DNA from: Streptomyces violascens
GTDB taxonomy: Bacteria; Actinomycetota; Actinomycetes; Streptomycetales; Streptomycetaceae
DNA: 64,000 bases
Direction: 5' to 3'
Assembly: GCF_014649955.1 (NCBI RefSeq)
Contig: NZ_BMUA01000006.1
Coordinates: 1 to 64,000, forward strand
Shown here: piece by piece, positions 53,230 to 62,473 of the stretch
How the letters are laid out: each line of letters starts with the position of its first letter
Position numbering within the stretch: the stretch's first letter is position 1
Position numbers and translations under genes: made by a program
The notes under the pieces: generated by a model
Told to the model about the DNA's origin: nothing
The model's input: the letters and a program-made list of their open reading frames with translations, nothing else
Databases searched by the model: none

Positions 53230-53782
53230 TCACATGGTCGGCACGGCGAGCCCGGACGCAAGCTCGGGGTGCTGGCGCCGCAGTTCGGCGACGAGCCGCT
53301 GGAGCGGGGAATCGGCGCTCACGTTGGCGGCGGTGGCCCGGGCCGGGAGCATGACGCCGTCCCCGGATCGGCAGCACGACGTGCTCGCCGTCCCTCAACT
53401 CCAGCCGGACCGACCGCATTTCGACCTGGCGCCGGTTCCACAGCACCCGCGAGGTGGGGTGCTGCACGATCACGGCCGCGGATACGACGTCGTCGAGGGC
53501 CACCGTCCCGGACGGCGAGACCTCCTGCGCGATCAGCGACTTGTGGGTCCGCCACGACAGCGAGCCGTCGTCGAAGCGCACCCACACCTTCGAGGGCAGC
53601 AGCAGACAGCGCTGCACCACGAAGACGGCGGCGATCGCGAGAATCGCGTACATCACAAAGGAGCCGACCGGGCCTGCGTCATCGGCTTTCGCGGACTCGT
53701 GGACGCCGGTCCAGCCGAGAAGTGCGACGGCACCGGTACTGACCAGCACCATGTGCCGCATTTTGAACAGCTGAATCTTCAC
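53230..53782 (-). pseudogene. PH-like membrane protein gene with apparent frameshift
   Basis: From GTG 53782 (GGAGGGGGATTCG upstream) the frame encodes KIQLFKMRHMVLVSTGAVALL, a second helix (GSFVMYAILAIAAVFVVQRCLLL), then strand-rich sequence (VWVRFDDGSLSWRTHKSLIAQEV, VRLELRDGEHVVLPIRG). Near 53361 this frame turns into Arg/Pro nonsense. The next frame continues sensibly as DGVMLPARATANVSADSPLQ and RLVAELRRQHPELASGLAVPTM, to a stop at 53230. A 2-nt loss (or 1-nt gain) in CCGGGG would explain it. This could be a real mutation or a sequencing error. Confidence 0.7.
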
Positions 53783-53943
53783 CGAATCCCCCTCCCTGGA
53801 ACGCAAAACGATCGGAAGCCACCAGCGGCGAGCCGATGCTCGACCCATGAGGCTTCAAGGCGGTCGCAAAGGACCGGGAGCAGGGCCCGGCGGCCGCCGG
53901 ATACGCTGAAGGGCGAACATCCGGTACGTCCCAGGAGCAAGTT

Positions 53944-54126
53944 GTGTACTTCACCGACCGCGGCATCGAGGAGCTGGAGAAGCGGCGCGGCGAGGAGGAG
54001 GTCACCTTCGAGTGGCTCGCCGAGCAGTTGCGTACCTTCGTCGACCTGAACCCGGACTTCGAGGTTCCGGTCGAGCGGCTCGCCACGTGGCTGGCGCGGC
54101 TGGACGACGAGGACGAGGACGAGTGA
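53944..54126 (+). CDS. DUF6104 family small protein
   Basis: 60 residues from GTG 53944 with AGGAG upstream. MYFTDRGIEELEKRRGEEEVTFEWLAEQLRTFVDLNP is followed by a helical, acidic C-terminus (DDEDEDE). This is the widespread streptomycete DUF6104 pattern. The protein is small, soluble and acidic, with function unknown. It is convergent with the next gene. Confidence 0.85.
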   Translation: MYFTDRGIEELEKRRGEEEVTFEWLAEQLRTFVDLNPDFEVPVERLATWLARLDDEDEDE

Positions 54127-54175
54127 GCCGAGCGGCGCCGGAGTTCGACGGATGAGCCGCAACGCGTAATACGCG

Positions 54176-54994
54176 TCAACAGCCGGGCCGGGCGCGCATC
54201 CGGTCGTACGCGAGGCTCAGCACCCCGTGGGCGATGAGGATCGAGCCCGCTGTCGTCCACCCGCCGCTGTGGCGCTTGAGGCCCCAGACCGTGAGCGGGA
54301 TGCCGGCGGCGAGTTGGGCGGCACCCAGGAGGCGGGCCTTGGGGCCGCGGACCCACGGGCCGAGCGGGCTTTCCTCGACCGCGTCGAGTTCGGCGCGTAC
54401 CGCGTCGCGCCAGCCGGACCACTCGATCGTCTCGGCGCCCTGCGCGGCGGCCACCGAACGCAGGCGGTCGGTCGGTTCGCCCGGGGTGAGTCCGGCGGGC
54501 AGGGCAACGCCCGTGCGGGCCAGGATCGCGATCAGGCCGAGGAGCCGGGCCCGGGCGTCGGCGGCCGAATCGGGCCGGGTCAGACCGTCGAGCGCCTCCA
54601 CGTCGAGTACGGGGTCGAGCCCCAGGCGTGCCGCGAACGTGCGCATCGCCTCGCCCTCGCCGACCGGGGTGCCGTCGGTGAGCCAGACGTAGCCGACCGT
54701 ACGGCGGAAGCCCGAGGCCAGGGTGTATCCCGCCCGGGCGTCGTCCCACCACAGCGCGATCGCGGGCCAGCCCGCGCCGACCGTGAGCGCGCCCGCCCAG
54801 CCCGCGAGCACCTGGTCGACGGGGTCGGTGCCGGTCAGCCAGGGTTTGGCCGCGGGGACGAGCACGCTCCAGCCGTCGCCCGCCGGGGCGAGGAGCATCC
54901 GCTCGCGCAGCAGATGGGCGACCGGGCGGACCGCCGGGGGTTCGGCGCGGCAGAGGAGCAGGGCTCCGGGGGCGGCGGGAGGGGCGACGCGCAT
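54176..54994 (-). CDS. Conserved actinobacterial protein, function unknown
   Basis: 272 residues from ATG 54994. The N-terminal half is alpha/beta (VLVPAAKPWLTGTDPVDQVLAGWA, WPAIALWWDDARAGYTLASGF, RRTVGYVWLTDG). The C-terminal 65 residues contain two hydrophobic helices (LLGAAQLAAGIPLTVWGL and TTAGSILIAHGVLSLAYD). No family motif was recognised. A membrane-anchored domain facing the cytoplasm is plausible. Confidence 0.75.
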   Translation of the reverse strand: MRVAPPAAPGALLLCRAEPPAVRPVAHLLRERMLLAPAGDGWSVLVPAAKPWLTGTDPVDQVLAGWAGALTVGAGWPAIALWWDDARAGYTLASGFRRTVGYVWLTDGTPVGEGEAMRTFAARLGLDPVLDVEALDGLTRPDSAADARARLLGLIAILARTGVALPAGLTPGEPTDRLRSVAAAQGAETIEWSGWRDAVRAELDAVEESPLGPWVRGPKARLLGAAQLAAGIPLTVWGLKRHSGGWTTAGSILIAHGVLSLAYDRMRARPGC

Positions 54995-55103
54995 GATCCA
55001 TACGCTAGGGCATGCTTGGCCCGATTTCACCGTATCCATCCATATACGCACGGCAGGGAGCCATATCGAACCGCTGGGGCCACCCCTTGACTTTCCCCAA
55101 CCG

Positions 55104-55143
55104 CGATATATCGTGTCTAACGAGAGACGCGATATGTTGCGTC
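55104..55143. promoter_or_regulatory. AT-rich palindromes upstream of DUF4097-PadR operon
   Basis: CGATATATCG (perfect 10-bp palindrome, 55104-55113) and GACGC-N8-GCGTC (55126-55143) share the core GCGATAT. They lie about 100 bp upstream of ATG 55240. AT-rich palindromes are typical PadR operators, and PadR is the second gene of the operon. Confidence 0.5.
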
Positions 55144-55239
55144 TTGGAATACGCACCCTTCGCGGGTAGGCACCTTTGGCAGTGCCGACTCGCAGGACCC
55201 ACTCGCACGACCCACTCGCAGCGCCCAGGAGGTCAGCAC

Positions 55240-56268
55240 ATGTCCGAGTCCACGTGGGCCGTCCCAGACTCGCGGAAGCTCACCTTCGACGAGGCCGACG
55301 GGCCGGTGACGAAGCTCCAGGTGCGCATCGTCAACGGAACGGTGAACGTCGTGGGCACCGAGGAAAGTTCCGCCCGCCTGGAGATCTCGTCCGTCGATGG
55401 GCCACCGCTGATCGTGACGCGGAACGGGTCCACGCTCACCGTCGCCTACGAGGACCTGCCCTGGCGCGGCTTGTTCAAGTGGCTCGACCGCAAGGGCTGG
55501 AACCGCAGCGCGGTGGTCTCGCTCGCGGTACCGGCCGACGCGGACGTCGAGGTCGGCATGATCGGCGCGGGCTCCGTGGTCTCCGGGATCCGGGGGCGTA
55601 CGGAGGTGCGCGGCGTCAGCGGTGACACCACTCTCGTCAAGCTCGCGGGGCCGGTCCGCGCGGAGAGCGTCACCGGCAACCTGGAGGCCCAGGCGGTCAC
55701 CGGCGAGCTCCGCTTCAAGTCGGTCTCCGGCGATCTGACGGTCATCGAGGGGGCCGGGGGCCGTGTGGCGGCGGAGTCGGTCAGCGGCGACATGCTGCTC
55801 GATCTCGACCCGGGCGTGAAGGCCACCGACATCCGGCTGACCACGGTGTCCGGCGAGGTCGCCATCCGACTGCCGCACCCGGCCGACGCGCACGTCGAGG
55901 CGAACACCGCGAGCGGGGCCGTCTCCAGCGCCTTCGAGGACCTGCGGATCAGCGGGCAGTGGGGCGCGAAGAAGATCACCGGCACGCTGGGGGCGGGCAA
56001 CGGCACGCTCAGGGCGACGACGGTCTCCGGGTCGATAGCGCTCCTGCGCAGGCCGGCGGACGAAGAGCCGCCGTTCGAGGACGCGGCTCCGGGGCCGCGG
56101 GCCTCGGGGCCGGATGCCTCGGGACCCGACACCTCGGGGCCGGATGCCTCCGCGCTGGATGCTTCTGCGCCTGAGGGCGCTGCGCCCGAGGGGTCGGGCC
56201 CTGCGGACGCGTCCTCTCCCGCCGACGACCAGTCCGGCTCGGCCGGCTCGACCAAGAAGGTGCTCTGA
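55240..56268 (+). CDS. DUF4097 beta-strand repeat protein
   Basis: 342 residues with AGGAGG 7 nt before the ATG. Residues about 40-270 are repeated beta strands of the DUF4097 adhesin-like type (AESVTGNLEAQAVTGELRF, FKSVSGDLTVIEGAG, RLTTVSGEVAIRLP, ATTVSGSIALL), where VSG/VTG-G(D/E) marks each turn. There is no signal peptide. The last 65 residues are a Ala/Ser/Pro/Asp repeat (ASGPDASGPDTSGPDAS) of low complexity. It is 1 nt upstream of the padR gene. The function of this common PadR partner is not known to me. Confidence 0.88.
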   Translation: MSESTWAVPDSRKLTFDEADGPVTKLQVRIVNGTVNVVGTEESSARLEISSVDGPPLIVTRNGSTLTVAYEDLPWRGLFKWLDRKGWNRSAVVSLAVPADADVEVGMIGAGSVVSGIRGRTEVRGVSGDTTLVKLAGPVRAESVTGNLEAQAVTGELRFKSVSGDLTVIEGAGGRVAAESVSGDMLLDLDPGVKATDIRLTTVSGEVAIRLPHPADAHVEANTASGAVSSAFEDLRISGQWGAKKITGTLGAGNGTLRATTVSGSIALLRRPADEEPPFEDAAPGPRASGPDASGPDTSGPDASALDASAPEGAAPEGSGPADASSPADDQSGSAGSTKKVL

Positions 56269-56269
56269 C

Positions 56270-57301
56270 ATGCCCCCCGTCTTCGCCCACGGCCGCCTCC
56301 GTCTCTACCTCCTCAAGCTGCTCGACGAGGCGCCGCGCCACGGGTACGAGGTGATCCGGCTGCTTGAAGAGCGCTTCCAGGGGCTGTACGCGCCCAGCGC
56401 CGGCACCGTCTACCCGCGGCTCGCCAAGCTGGAGGCCGAGGGGCTCGTCACGCACACCACCGAGGGCGGCCGCAAGGTCTACTCGATCACCGATGCGGGC
56501 CGCGCGGAGTTGGCGGGCCGGGGAGGTGAACTGGCCGATCTGGAGCTGGAAATCCGCGAGTCCGTCTCCGAACTCGCCGCCGAGATCCGCGACGACGTAC
56601 GCGGCGCGGCGGGCAGCCTCCGCGACGACATGCGCCGCGCGGCCCGCGAAGCCCGTACGGGTCAGGCCTCCGCGGGCGCCGGCCGGGGCGCCCGGAAGGG
56701 GTTCCCCGAGGCCTCCGACTTCTTCGACAGCGCGTGGGGCGACGGCGAGGCCTGGCAGCAGGCCAAGGAGGAGTTCAAGCGCGCCAAGCAGGAGTGGAAG
56801 GAGCAGGCGCGCCGGGCGAAGGACGAGTCCCGGCGGGCCCGCGACGAGGCCCAGCAGGCCCGCCGCCAGGCCAAGGAGGCCCAGGACAAGGCGCGCGAGG
56901 AGATGCAGCGCGTCGCCCGGGACGTCCAGCGCCAGGTCCAGGAGCACTTTGCGCGGGGCGACTGGCCGACGGGTGTACGCGAGGGGCTCGCGGAGATCAC
57001 CAAGGAGCTGGGCCGCTTCGGGTTCGGCCAGCCCCCGGCCCCCGAGGAGGAGGTCACCGTCGAGCGGGTGGACCTGGCGAAGCCGGATGCCGAGGCCGGG
57101 CCCGAGCCGGAGTGGGCGCGGGAGGAGCCGTCCGGTGACCCGGCGCGGGATCTCGACCGGCTGCTCGACCGCTTCCGGGACGACATCAGGGATACGGCCC
57201 GGGATCACGGGGTGACGGGCCCCCAACTGGCCGAGGCCCGCGCCCACTTGGCCCGGGCGGCGACCCACATCGCAGCGACCCTGCGCCCGCGCCGGCGCTA
57301 G
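56270..57301 (+). CDS. PadR-family regulator with long coiled-coil extension
   Basis: 343 residues. The N-terminal winged helix is canonical: HGRLRLYLLKLLDEAPRHGYEVI, then LEERFQGLYAPSAGTVYPRLAKLEAEGLV and GRKVYSITDAGRAEL, to about residue 85. PadR proteins are normally 100-200 residues; this one continues with about 250 residues of charged, Ala/Arg/Glu/Lys/Gln-rich sequence (KEEFKRAKQEWKEQARRAKDES and similar) that should form a long coiled coil. The first gene of the operon encodes a DUF4097 protein. AT-rich palindromes upstream are likely binding sites. Confidence 0.9.
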   Translation: MPPVFAHGRLRLYLLKLLDEAPRHGYEVIRLLEERFQGLYAPSAGTVYPRLAKLEAEGLVTHTTEGGRKVYSITDAGRAELAGRGGELADLELEIRESVSELAAEIRDDVRGAAGSLRDDMRRAAREARTGQASAGAGRGARKGFPEASDFFDSAWGDGEAWQQAKEEFKRAKQEWKEQARRAKDESRRARDEAQQARRQAKEAQDKAREEMQRVARDVQRQVQEHFARGDWPTGVREGLAEITKELGRFGFGQPPAPEEEVTVERVDLAKPDAEAGPEPEWAREEPSGDPARDLDRLLDRFRDDIRDTARDHGVTGPQLAEARAHLARAATHIAATLRPRRR

Positions 57302-57327
57302 CGGGGTGGGGTGGGCCCCGATCCACC

Positions 57328-57370
57328 TGGGGCTCCGCCCCAGACCCCGAGGGCTCCGCCCCGGCCCCGC
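57328..57370. repeat. GGGGCTCCGCCCC-type repeat units
   Basis: TGGGGCTCCGCCCCAGACCC and a degenerate second unit. The same core is tandemly repeated at 35832-35990. Confidence 0.6.
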
Positions 57371-57385
57371 CTTCGTCCGCGGACC

Positions 57386-57419
57386 GTGAGTGGCTGATCG
57401 CGCCGTTCCCCGCGCCCCT
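57386..57419. repeat. Dispersed streptomycete intergenic repeat, copy B
   Basis: Similar to 24479-24508: GTGAGTGGCTGATCGCG then TTCCCCGCGCCCCT. The upstream flank (CGCGG-CCG) also matches. Confidence 0.65.
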
Positions 57420-57448
57420 GTAGGGCACCCGGCACTCCCCGTCGCACC

Positions 57449-57465
57449 CACGCGGCGGAGCCGCA
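57449..57465. repeat. Dispersed 17-bp repeat, copy B
   Basis: CACGCGGCGGAGCCGCA, identical to 26865-26881. Confidence 0.6.
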
Positions 57466-57472
57466 CGTGTCA

Positions 57473-57505
57473 CAGCTGCCCGCCCCTGGCAGGGGCGGGC
57501 AGCTG
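57473..57505. terminator. Bidirectional terminator hairpin
   Basis: CAGCTGCCCGCCCCTG and its exact 16-bp complement are separated by one base. It lies between the convergent padR and clpN-like genes and can stop transcription from both sides. Confidence 0.75.
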
Positions 57506-57623
57506 CAGCCTGTCATGGGGCCCCCTGGCCCCTGAGGCCTTGGCAGGGTGCAGGGGACGGAGTCCCCGCAGGGGGCTGGGGCGCAGCCCCGGGAAACGAG
57601 CCCTGCCCCTCCCTCCCCGCTCC

Positions 57624-58175
57624 CTAACCCCCCACCCCGAACAACACCCTCTCCACACCCCCGTACGTCCCCCCGAATTCGGCAAGAACCTCCCCCGCCA
57701 TCCCCGGCATCGCAGCGAGCGCCAACAGCAAGTGCTCGTCCCCGATGTGCTTCTGCTTGCGGGCCAGAGCCATCCTGAGGGACTTCTCAAGGACCTTCTT
57801 GGAGCCCTTCGTGAAGGACGGCCGCCCCGAGGGCCACGCCTTGCCCCGCTCCGTGCCGGCCAGCGCACCCGGCCCGTGGGTCTCCTCCACCCGGGCCACG
57901 ATCTCCTCGACGGAGATGCCGAGCCCGGCCAGCGCGTCCTCGTCCGCCTTGGACATGCCACCCCGGCGCCGCGCGGCGGCCAGCGCCTCGACGACCTCGG
58001 CGCGCCGGTCGGTGACGCCGAGGGAGGTGAGCGCGAAGGCCGCCTTGCCGCCCTCGCGGTCGAGGAGGGCCAGGAGCAGGTGCTCCTCGGTCACCACCGG
58101 GGACCCCGCACGCGAGGCGTGCTCGACCGCGCCGATCACCACCCCACGGGCGTCCGTCGTGAATCGCTCGAACAT
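57624..58175 (-). CDS. Clp N-terminal repeat domain protein
   Basis: 183 residues from ATG 58175 with GGGAGG upstream. Two Clp_N repeats are visible: MFERFTTDARGVVIGAVEHA to EEHLLLALLDREGG, and FTKGSKKVLEKSLRMALARKQKHIGDEHLLLALAAMPG. There is no AAA+ domain, so it is a standalone substrate- or adaptor-binding domain as in ClpC N-terminal paralogues of streptomycetes. It follows the HTH gene with a 1-nt overlap (TGATG), so translation is coupled. Confidence 0.92.
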   Translation of the reverse strand: MFERFTTDARGVVIGAVEHASRAGSPVVTEEHLLLALLDREGGKAAFALTSLGVTDRRAEVVEALAAARRRGGMSKADEDALAGLGISVEEIVARVEETHGPGALAGTERGKAWPSGRPSFTKGSKKVLEKSLRMALARKQKHIGDEHLLLALAAMPGMAGEVLAEFGGTYGGVERVLFGVGG

Positions 58176-58384
58176 CAATTCCTCCCGTGCTTCTTGTGGA
58201 CCGCCTGTCGGCTGACCCCCAGCTCGGCGGCGATCTCCTGCCATGACCAGCCCTGATTGCGGGCGCTTCGTACCTGTACGGATTCGAGCTGTTCCAGGAG
58301 CCGGCGCAGCGCGGCGACGGCTCGCAGTCCGACCCTCGGGTCGCGGTCGCCGGCTCGTGCGGCGAGATCGGTGGCCTCGGTCAT
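58175..58384 (-). CDS. Small HTH regulator
   Basis: 69 residues. The C-terminal helix-turn-helix reads GWSWQEIAAELGVSRQAVHKKHGR, close to the sigma-70 region 4-like HTH of small actinobacterial regulators. The N-terminal 40 residues are helical (LRAVAALRRLLEQLESVQVRSARNQ). It forms an operon with the Clp_N protein. Two palindromes with a TCAAC-type half site lie 3 and 31 nt upstream of the start, so autorepression is likely. Confidence 0.88.
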   Translation of the reverse strand: MTEATDLAARAGDRDPRVGLRAVAALRRLLEQLESVQVRSARNQGWSWQEIAAELGVSRQAVHKKHGRN

Positions 58385-58386
58385 GA

Positions 58387-58404
58387 TGTCAACCTACATT
58401 GACA
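58387..58404. promoter_or_regulatory. Operator candidate 1 of HTH-ClpN operon
   Basis: TGTCAA-CCTACA-TTGACA, perfect 6-bp arms, starting 3 nt upstream of the HTH start codon. Confidence 0.65.
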
Positions 58405-58414
58405 CCCGGCAGTC

Positions 58415-58430
58415 GTCAACCCAGGTTGAC
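58415..58430. promoter_or_regulatory. Operator candidate 2 of HTH-ClpN operon
   Basis: GTCAACC-CA-GGTTGAC, perfect 7-bp arms with a 2-nt spacer. It shares GTCAACC with site 1; the centres are 27 bp apart, about 2.6 helical turns. Confidence 0.65.
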
Positions 58431-58543
58431 ATCGCGCCCATTCAAAAGGCCGCGGCCCCCTCGCATACGCACTCGTACACCTAGTACGCCTCGTACGCGC
58501 GAAACCGCGGCCTTCAGCCCCCGTTCACACCCTCAGCCACACC

Positions 58544-59509
58544 TCACCCCACCGTGAGGACCACCTTCCCGAACAGGTCCCCCGACGCCACCTTCTCGAA
58601 GCCCTCGCGCGCCCGGTCCAGCGGGAGCACCTCGTCGATGACGGGACGTACGCCCGTCGCCGAGCAGAACGCGAGCAGGTCCTCCAGCTCGTCCTTCGTG
58701 CCCATCGTCGAGCCGACGACCTTGAGCTCAAGGAAGAAGATGCGGGTCAGTTCGGCGTGCGCGGGGCGGTCGCCGCTGGTGGCGCCCGAGATGACCAGAG
58801 TGCCGCCGGGGCGCAGGGACTTGACCGAGTGGGACCAGGTCGCGGCCCCCACCGTCTCGATCACCGCGTCGACGCGCTGCGGCAGCCGCGCACCGGGCTC
58901 GTACGCCTCGATCGCGCCCAGTTCCACGGCCCGCTTGCGCTTGGCCTCGTCGCGGCTGGTGGCGAAGACCCGCAGTCCTGCCGCCTTGCCGAGCACGATC
59001 GCGGCGGTGGCGACGCCGCCTCCCGCGCCCTGCACGAGGACCGAATCCCCGGGCCGCACCCCGGCGTTGGTGAACAGCATCCGGTACGCGGTCAGCCAGG
59101 CGGTCGGCATGCAGGCCGCCTCCGCGAAGCTCAGGTCCTTCGGCTTCGGCAGGACGTTCCAGGTGGGTACGGCGACCTGTTCGGCGAAGGTGCCCTGGTA
59201 CTTCTCGGTGAGGATCGAGCGGCCCTCGGTGGGGCCGACGCCGTGGCCGGTCTGGCCGATCACCGAGTGCAGGACGACCTCGTTGCCGTCCTGGTCGACC
59301 CCGGCCGCGTCGCAGCCGAGGATCATCGGCAGCTTGTCCTCGGTGAGTCCGACCCCGCGCAGCGACCAGACGTCGTGGTGGTTGAGGGAGGCGGCCCGTA
59401 CGTCGACGAGCGTCCAGCCGGGGCGTACCTCGGGGGCCGGCCGCTCCCCCAACTCGAGGCCGCTGAGCGGCTGGTCACGGTCGATGCGGGCGGCGTAGGC
59501 GGCGAACAT
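58544..59509 (-). CDS. Zinc-binding/quinone-type alcohol dehydrogenase (MDR family)
   Basis: 321 residues from ATG 59509. MDR features: VDVRAASLNHHDVWSLRGVG, LGCDAAGVD, the NAD(P) loop VLVQGAGGGVATAAIVLGKAAG, and GTLVISGATSG. The structural Cys-rich zinc lobe of true alcohol dehydrogenases is absent, so it fits the quinone-oxidoreductase-like branch. Substrate unknown. It is downstream of malic enzyme on the same strand but separated by a terminator. Confidence 0.88.
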   Translation of the reverse strand: MFAAYAARIDRDQPLSGLELGERPAPEVRPGWTLVDVRAASLNHHDVWSLRGVGLTEDKLPMILGCDAAGVDQDGNEVVLHSVIGQTGHGVGPTEGRSILTEKYQGTFAEQVAVPTWNVLPKPKDLSFAEAACMPTAWLTAYRMLFTNAGVRPGDSVLVQGAGGGVATAAIVLGKAAGLRVFATSRDEAKRKRAVELGAIEAYEPGARLPQRVDAVIETVGAATWSHSVKSLRPGGTLVISGATSGDRPAHAELTRIFFLELKVVGSTMGTKDELEDLLAFCSATGVRPVIDEVLPLDRAREGFEKVASGDLFGKVVLTVG

Positions 59510-59592
59510 GGCCCTGACCCTAGAGCGCGCGGCCCGGCCGCCGGAACCTCCCACGGCTGTGACACCCCGCACGCCGCAGACCGCCACGAAAA

Positions 59593-59632
59593 AGCCGTGC
59601 CGGGCTCTCCCGGAGGAAAGCCCGGCACGGCT
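59593..59632 (-). terminator. Rho-independent terminator of malic enzyme gene
   Basis: Perfect 14-bp arms AGCCGTGCCGGGCT/AGCCCGGCACGGCT with a 12-nt loop, followed on the minus strand by a run of six T. It is 20 nt beyond the malic enzyme stop. Confidence 0.88.
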
Positions 59633-59652
59633 CCGTGAAACCGCGGAACGTA

Positions 59653-60867
<1,215 letters not shown>

Positions 60868-61483
60868 TGTGTTGACCCCTTAAGTCTTCATCAGTTGAGG
60901 GTGGCCACTCCTTGTTGAGGAGGGGTGGGCGGACCCGCGTACGTTCCCCGCTGAGGGCGGTTGGCCCGCCCCGCGGGGTGGAGGTACGTACGCGCGGGCG
61001 CGCCGCACACGCGCCCTGAGCCCCGGATGAGGGGTGTAAGGATCCTTCTTACCGGACATCGACGTCCGCCGACGAGTCCATATTGGCCCAGCGTCGACAC
61101 TGCGTCGCAAGCGGCCTCCGTACCGTGACACGACTCTTGGCGCGATGTCACGACAAGTCGCGTACGCGGCATGAAACATGTCCACAACGCGAGATGAACC
61201 GGAGAATCTGCGGCCCCCGCGGACACTTCCCGCACATGGTCCGGCCAAGTGGGCCTTGGTGCAGCGGCTTGTTGGGGTTCGGGGGTGACCCGTTATCCGA
61301 TTTTGACATCGCTGCGACCCTGATTTCCGGGGTCCGAATGGCAAGATGCGACTTCACACGCGGTTCACACCGCGGTCGCGACACCCGAGGATGCGTGTAC
61401 GACCACCGCCCAGGACCTGTGCGTCGTCGTTTTGTACGCACTCCATGGCCACTCCACTCAACATCTGCCGGAGGAACCCGACC
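60868..61483. other. Long divergent intergenic region between malic enzyme and ABC transporter
   Basis: 616 bp without a credible gene. It holds GTAAG-N7-CTTAC (61036-61052) around a perfect AAGGATCCTT palindrome, and TTGACA at 61303 as a possible -35 for the transporter, but no matching -10. Frames through it are short and have atypical composition. It probably carries regulation for both transcription units. Confidence 0.5.
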
Positions 61484-62446
61484 ATGACCGCAAGCACCAC
61501 CCGCCGTACGACCGCCTCCAAGTCCCGGATTGCCGCGGTCGGCGCGATCGCGGTCGCGGGCGCCCTGCTGGTCACCGGCTGCGGTGACCAGACGAAGAAG
61601 GGCTCGGCCCCCGAGTCCTCGGGCGGAGCCTCGAAGTCCGCCCCGCTCTTCTCCAAGCTGCCCGCGAACATCCAGAAGGCCGGCGTCATCAAGGTCGGGA
61701 CCGACGCCACCTACGCCCCCATGGAGTTCAAGCAGGGCGAGAAGATCGTCGGTATCGACCCCGACATCGCCGACGCCCTCGGCAAGCAGCTCGGCGTGAA
61801 GTTCGAGTTCACCAGCGGCACCTTCGACACCCTCCTGGGCGCGCTGCCGACCGGCCGCTACGACGCGGTCATGTCCTCGGTGAGCGACACCAAGGCCCGC
61901 CAGCAGGGCCTCGACAAGGACGGCAAGAAGACCGGTACGGGCGTCGACTTCGTCGACTACTACACGGCGAGCACCGGCATCCTGGTCAAGAAGGGCAACC
62001 CGGAGGGCATCAAGTCCACCGACGACCTCTGCGGCAAGAAGATCGCCGTGCAGCGCGGCACCACGTACGAGCAGGCCGCCAAGGACCTCGCCGCCAAGTG
62101 CAAGACGGACGGCAAGGGCGAGCTGACCTTCGAGCCGTACGCCACCGACGCCGAGGCGCAGACCCGCGTCAAGGCCGGCGGCGCGGTGGCCGACCTGAAC
62201 GACTCCCCCGTCGCCGCGTACATCGCGAAGACCGCGGGCGGCGGCGCCGACTTCGAGGCGGTCGCCAACAAGTCGGACGCGGGCCCCTTCGGCATCGCGG
62301 TGGACAAGAAGAACACGCAGCTGCGCGACGCCCTCTCGGCCGCGCTGGACGCGATCATCGCGGACGGCACGTACAAGACGGCGATCGACAAGTGGGGCGG
62401 CGCGCAGGGCGCCGTCACCAAGGCAGCCATCAACGGCGGCTCCTGA
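61484..62446 (+). CDS. Amino acid ABC transporter substrate-binding lipoprotein (glutamate type)
   Basis: 320 residues from ATG 61484 with GGAGG upstream; longer frames lack a ribosome binding site. The signal peptide ends in LLVTGC (lipobox). The family 3 binding domain begins VIKVGTDATYAPMEFKQGEKIVGIDPDIADALGKQLGV and contains LPTGRYDAVMSSVSDT and LCGKKIAVQRGTTYEQAAK. It delivers polar amino acids to the permease encoded next. Substrate (glutamate or similar) is inferred from the family. Confidence 0.95.
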   Translation: MTASTTRRTTASKSRIAAVGAIAVAGALLVTGCGDQTKKGSAPESSGGASKSAPLFSKLPANIQKAGVIKVGTDATYAPMEFKQGEKIVGIDPDIADALGKQLGVKFEFTSGTFDTLLGALPTGRYDAVMSSVSDTKARQQGLDKDGKKTGTGVDFVDYYTASTGILVKKGNPEGIKSTDDLCGKKIAVQRGTTYEQAAKDLAAKCKTDGKGELTFEPYATDAEAQTRVKAGGAVADLNDSPVAAYIAKTAGGGADFEAVANKSDAGPFGIAVDKKNTQLRDALSAALDAIIADGTYKTAIDKWGGAQGAVTKAAINGGS

Positions 62447-62473
62447 CCCCCGCACCACTGAAGGGCAGTCGCT

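Larger units (their letters stand above)
57302..57623. other. Convergent intergenic region with repeats and hairpin
   Basis: 322 bp between convergent genes. It holds GGGGCTCCGCCCC-type units (57328-57370), a dispersed repeat (57386-57419), a 17-bp repeat (57449-57465) and a strong hairpin (57473-57505). No gene was seen. Confidence 0.6.

Noticed and set aside
61346..61483. Upstream extension of the ABC binding protein
   Set aside because: Arg/Pro/Ser-rich sequence without a ribosome binding site; the ATG at 61484 has GGAGG and begins a proper lipoprotein signal.
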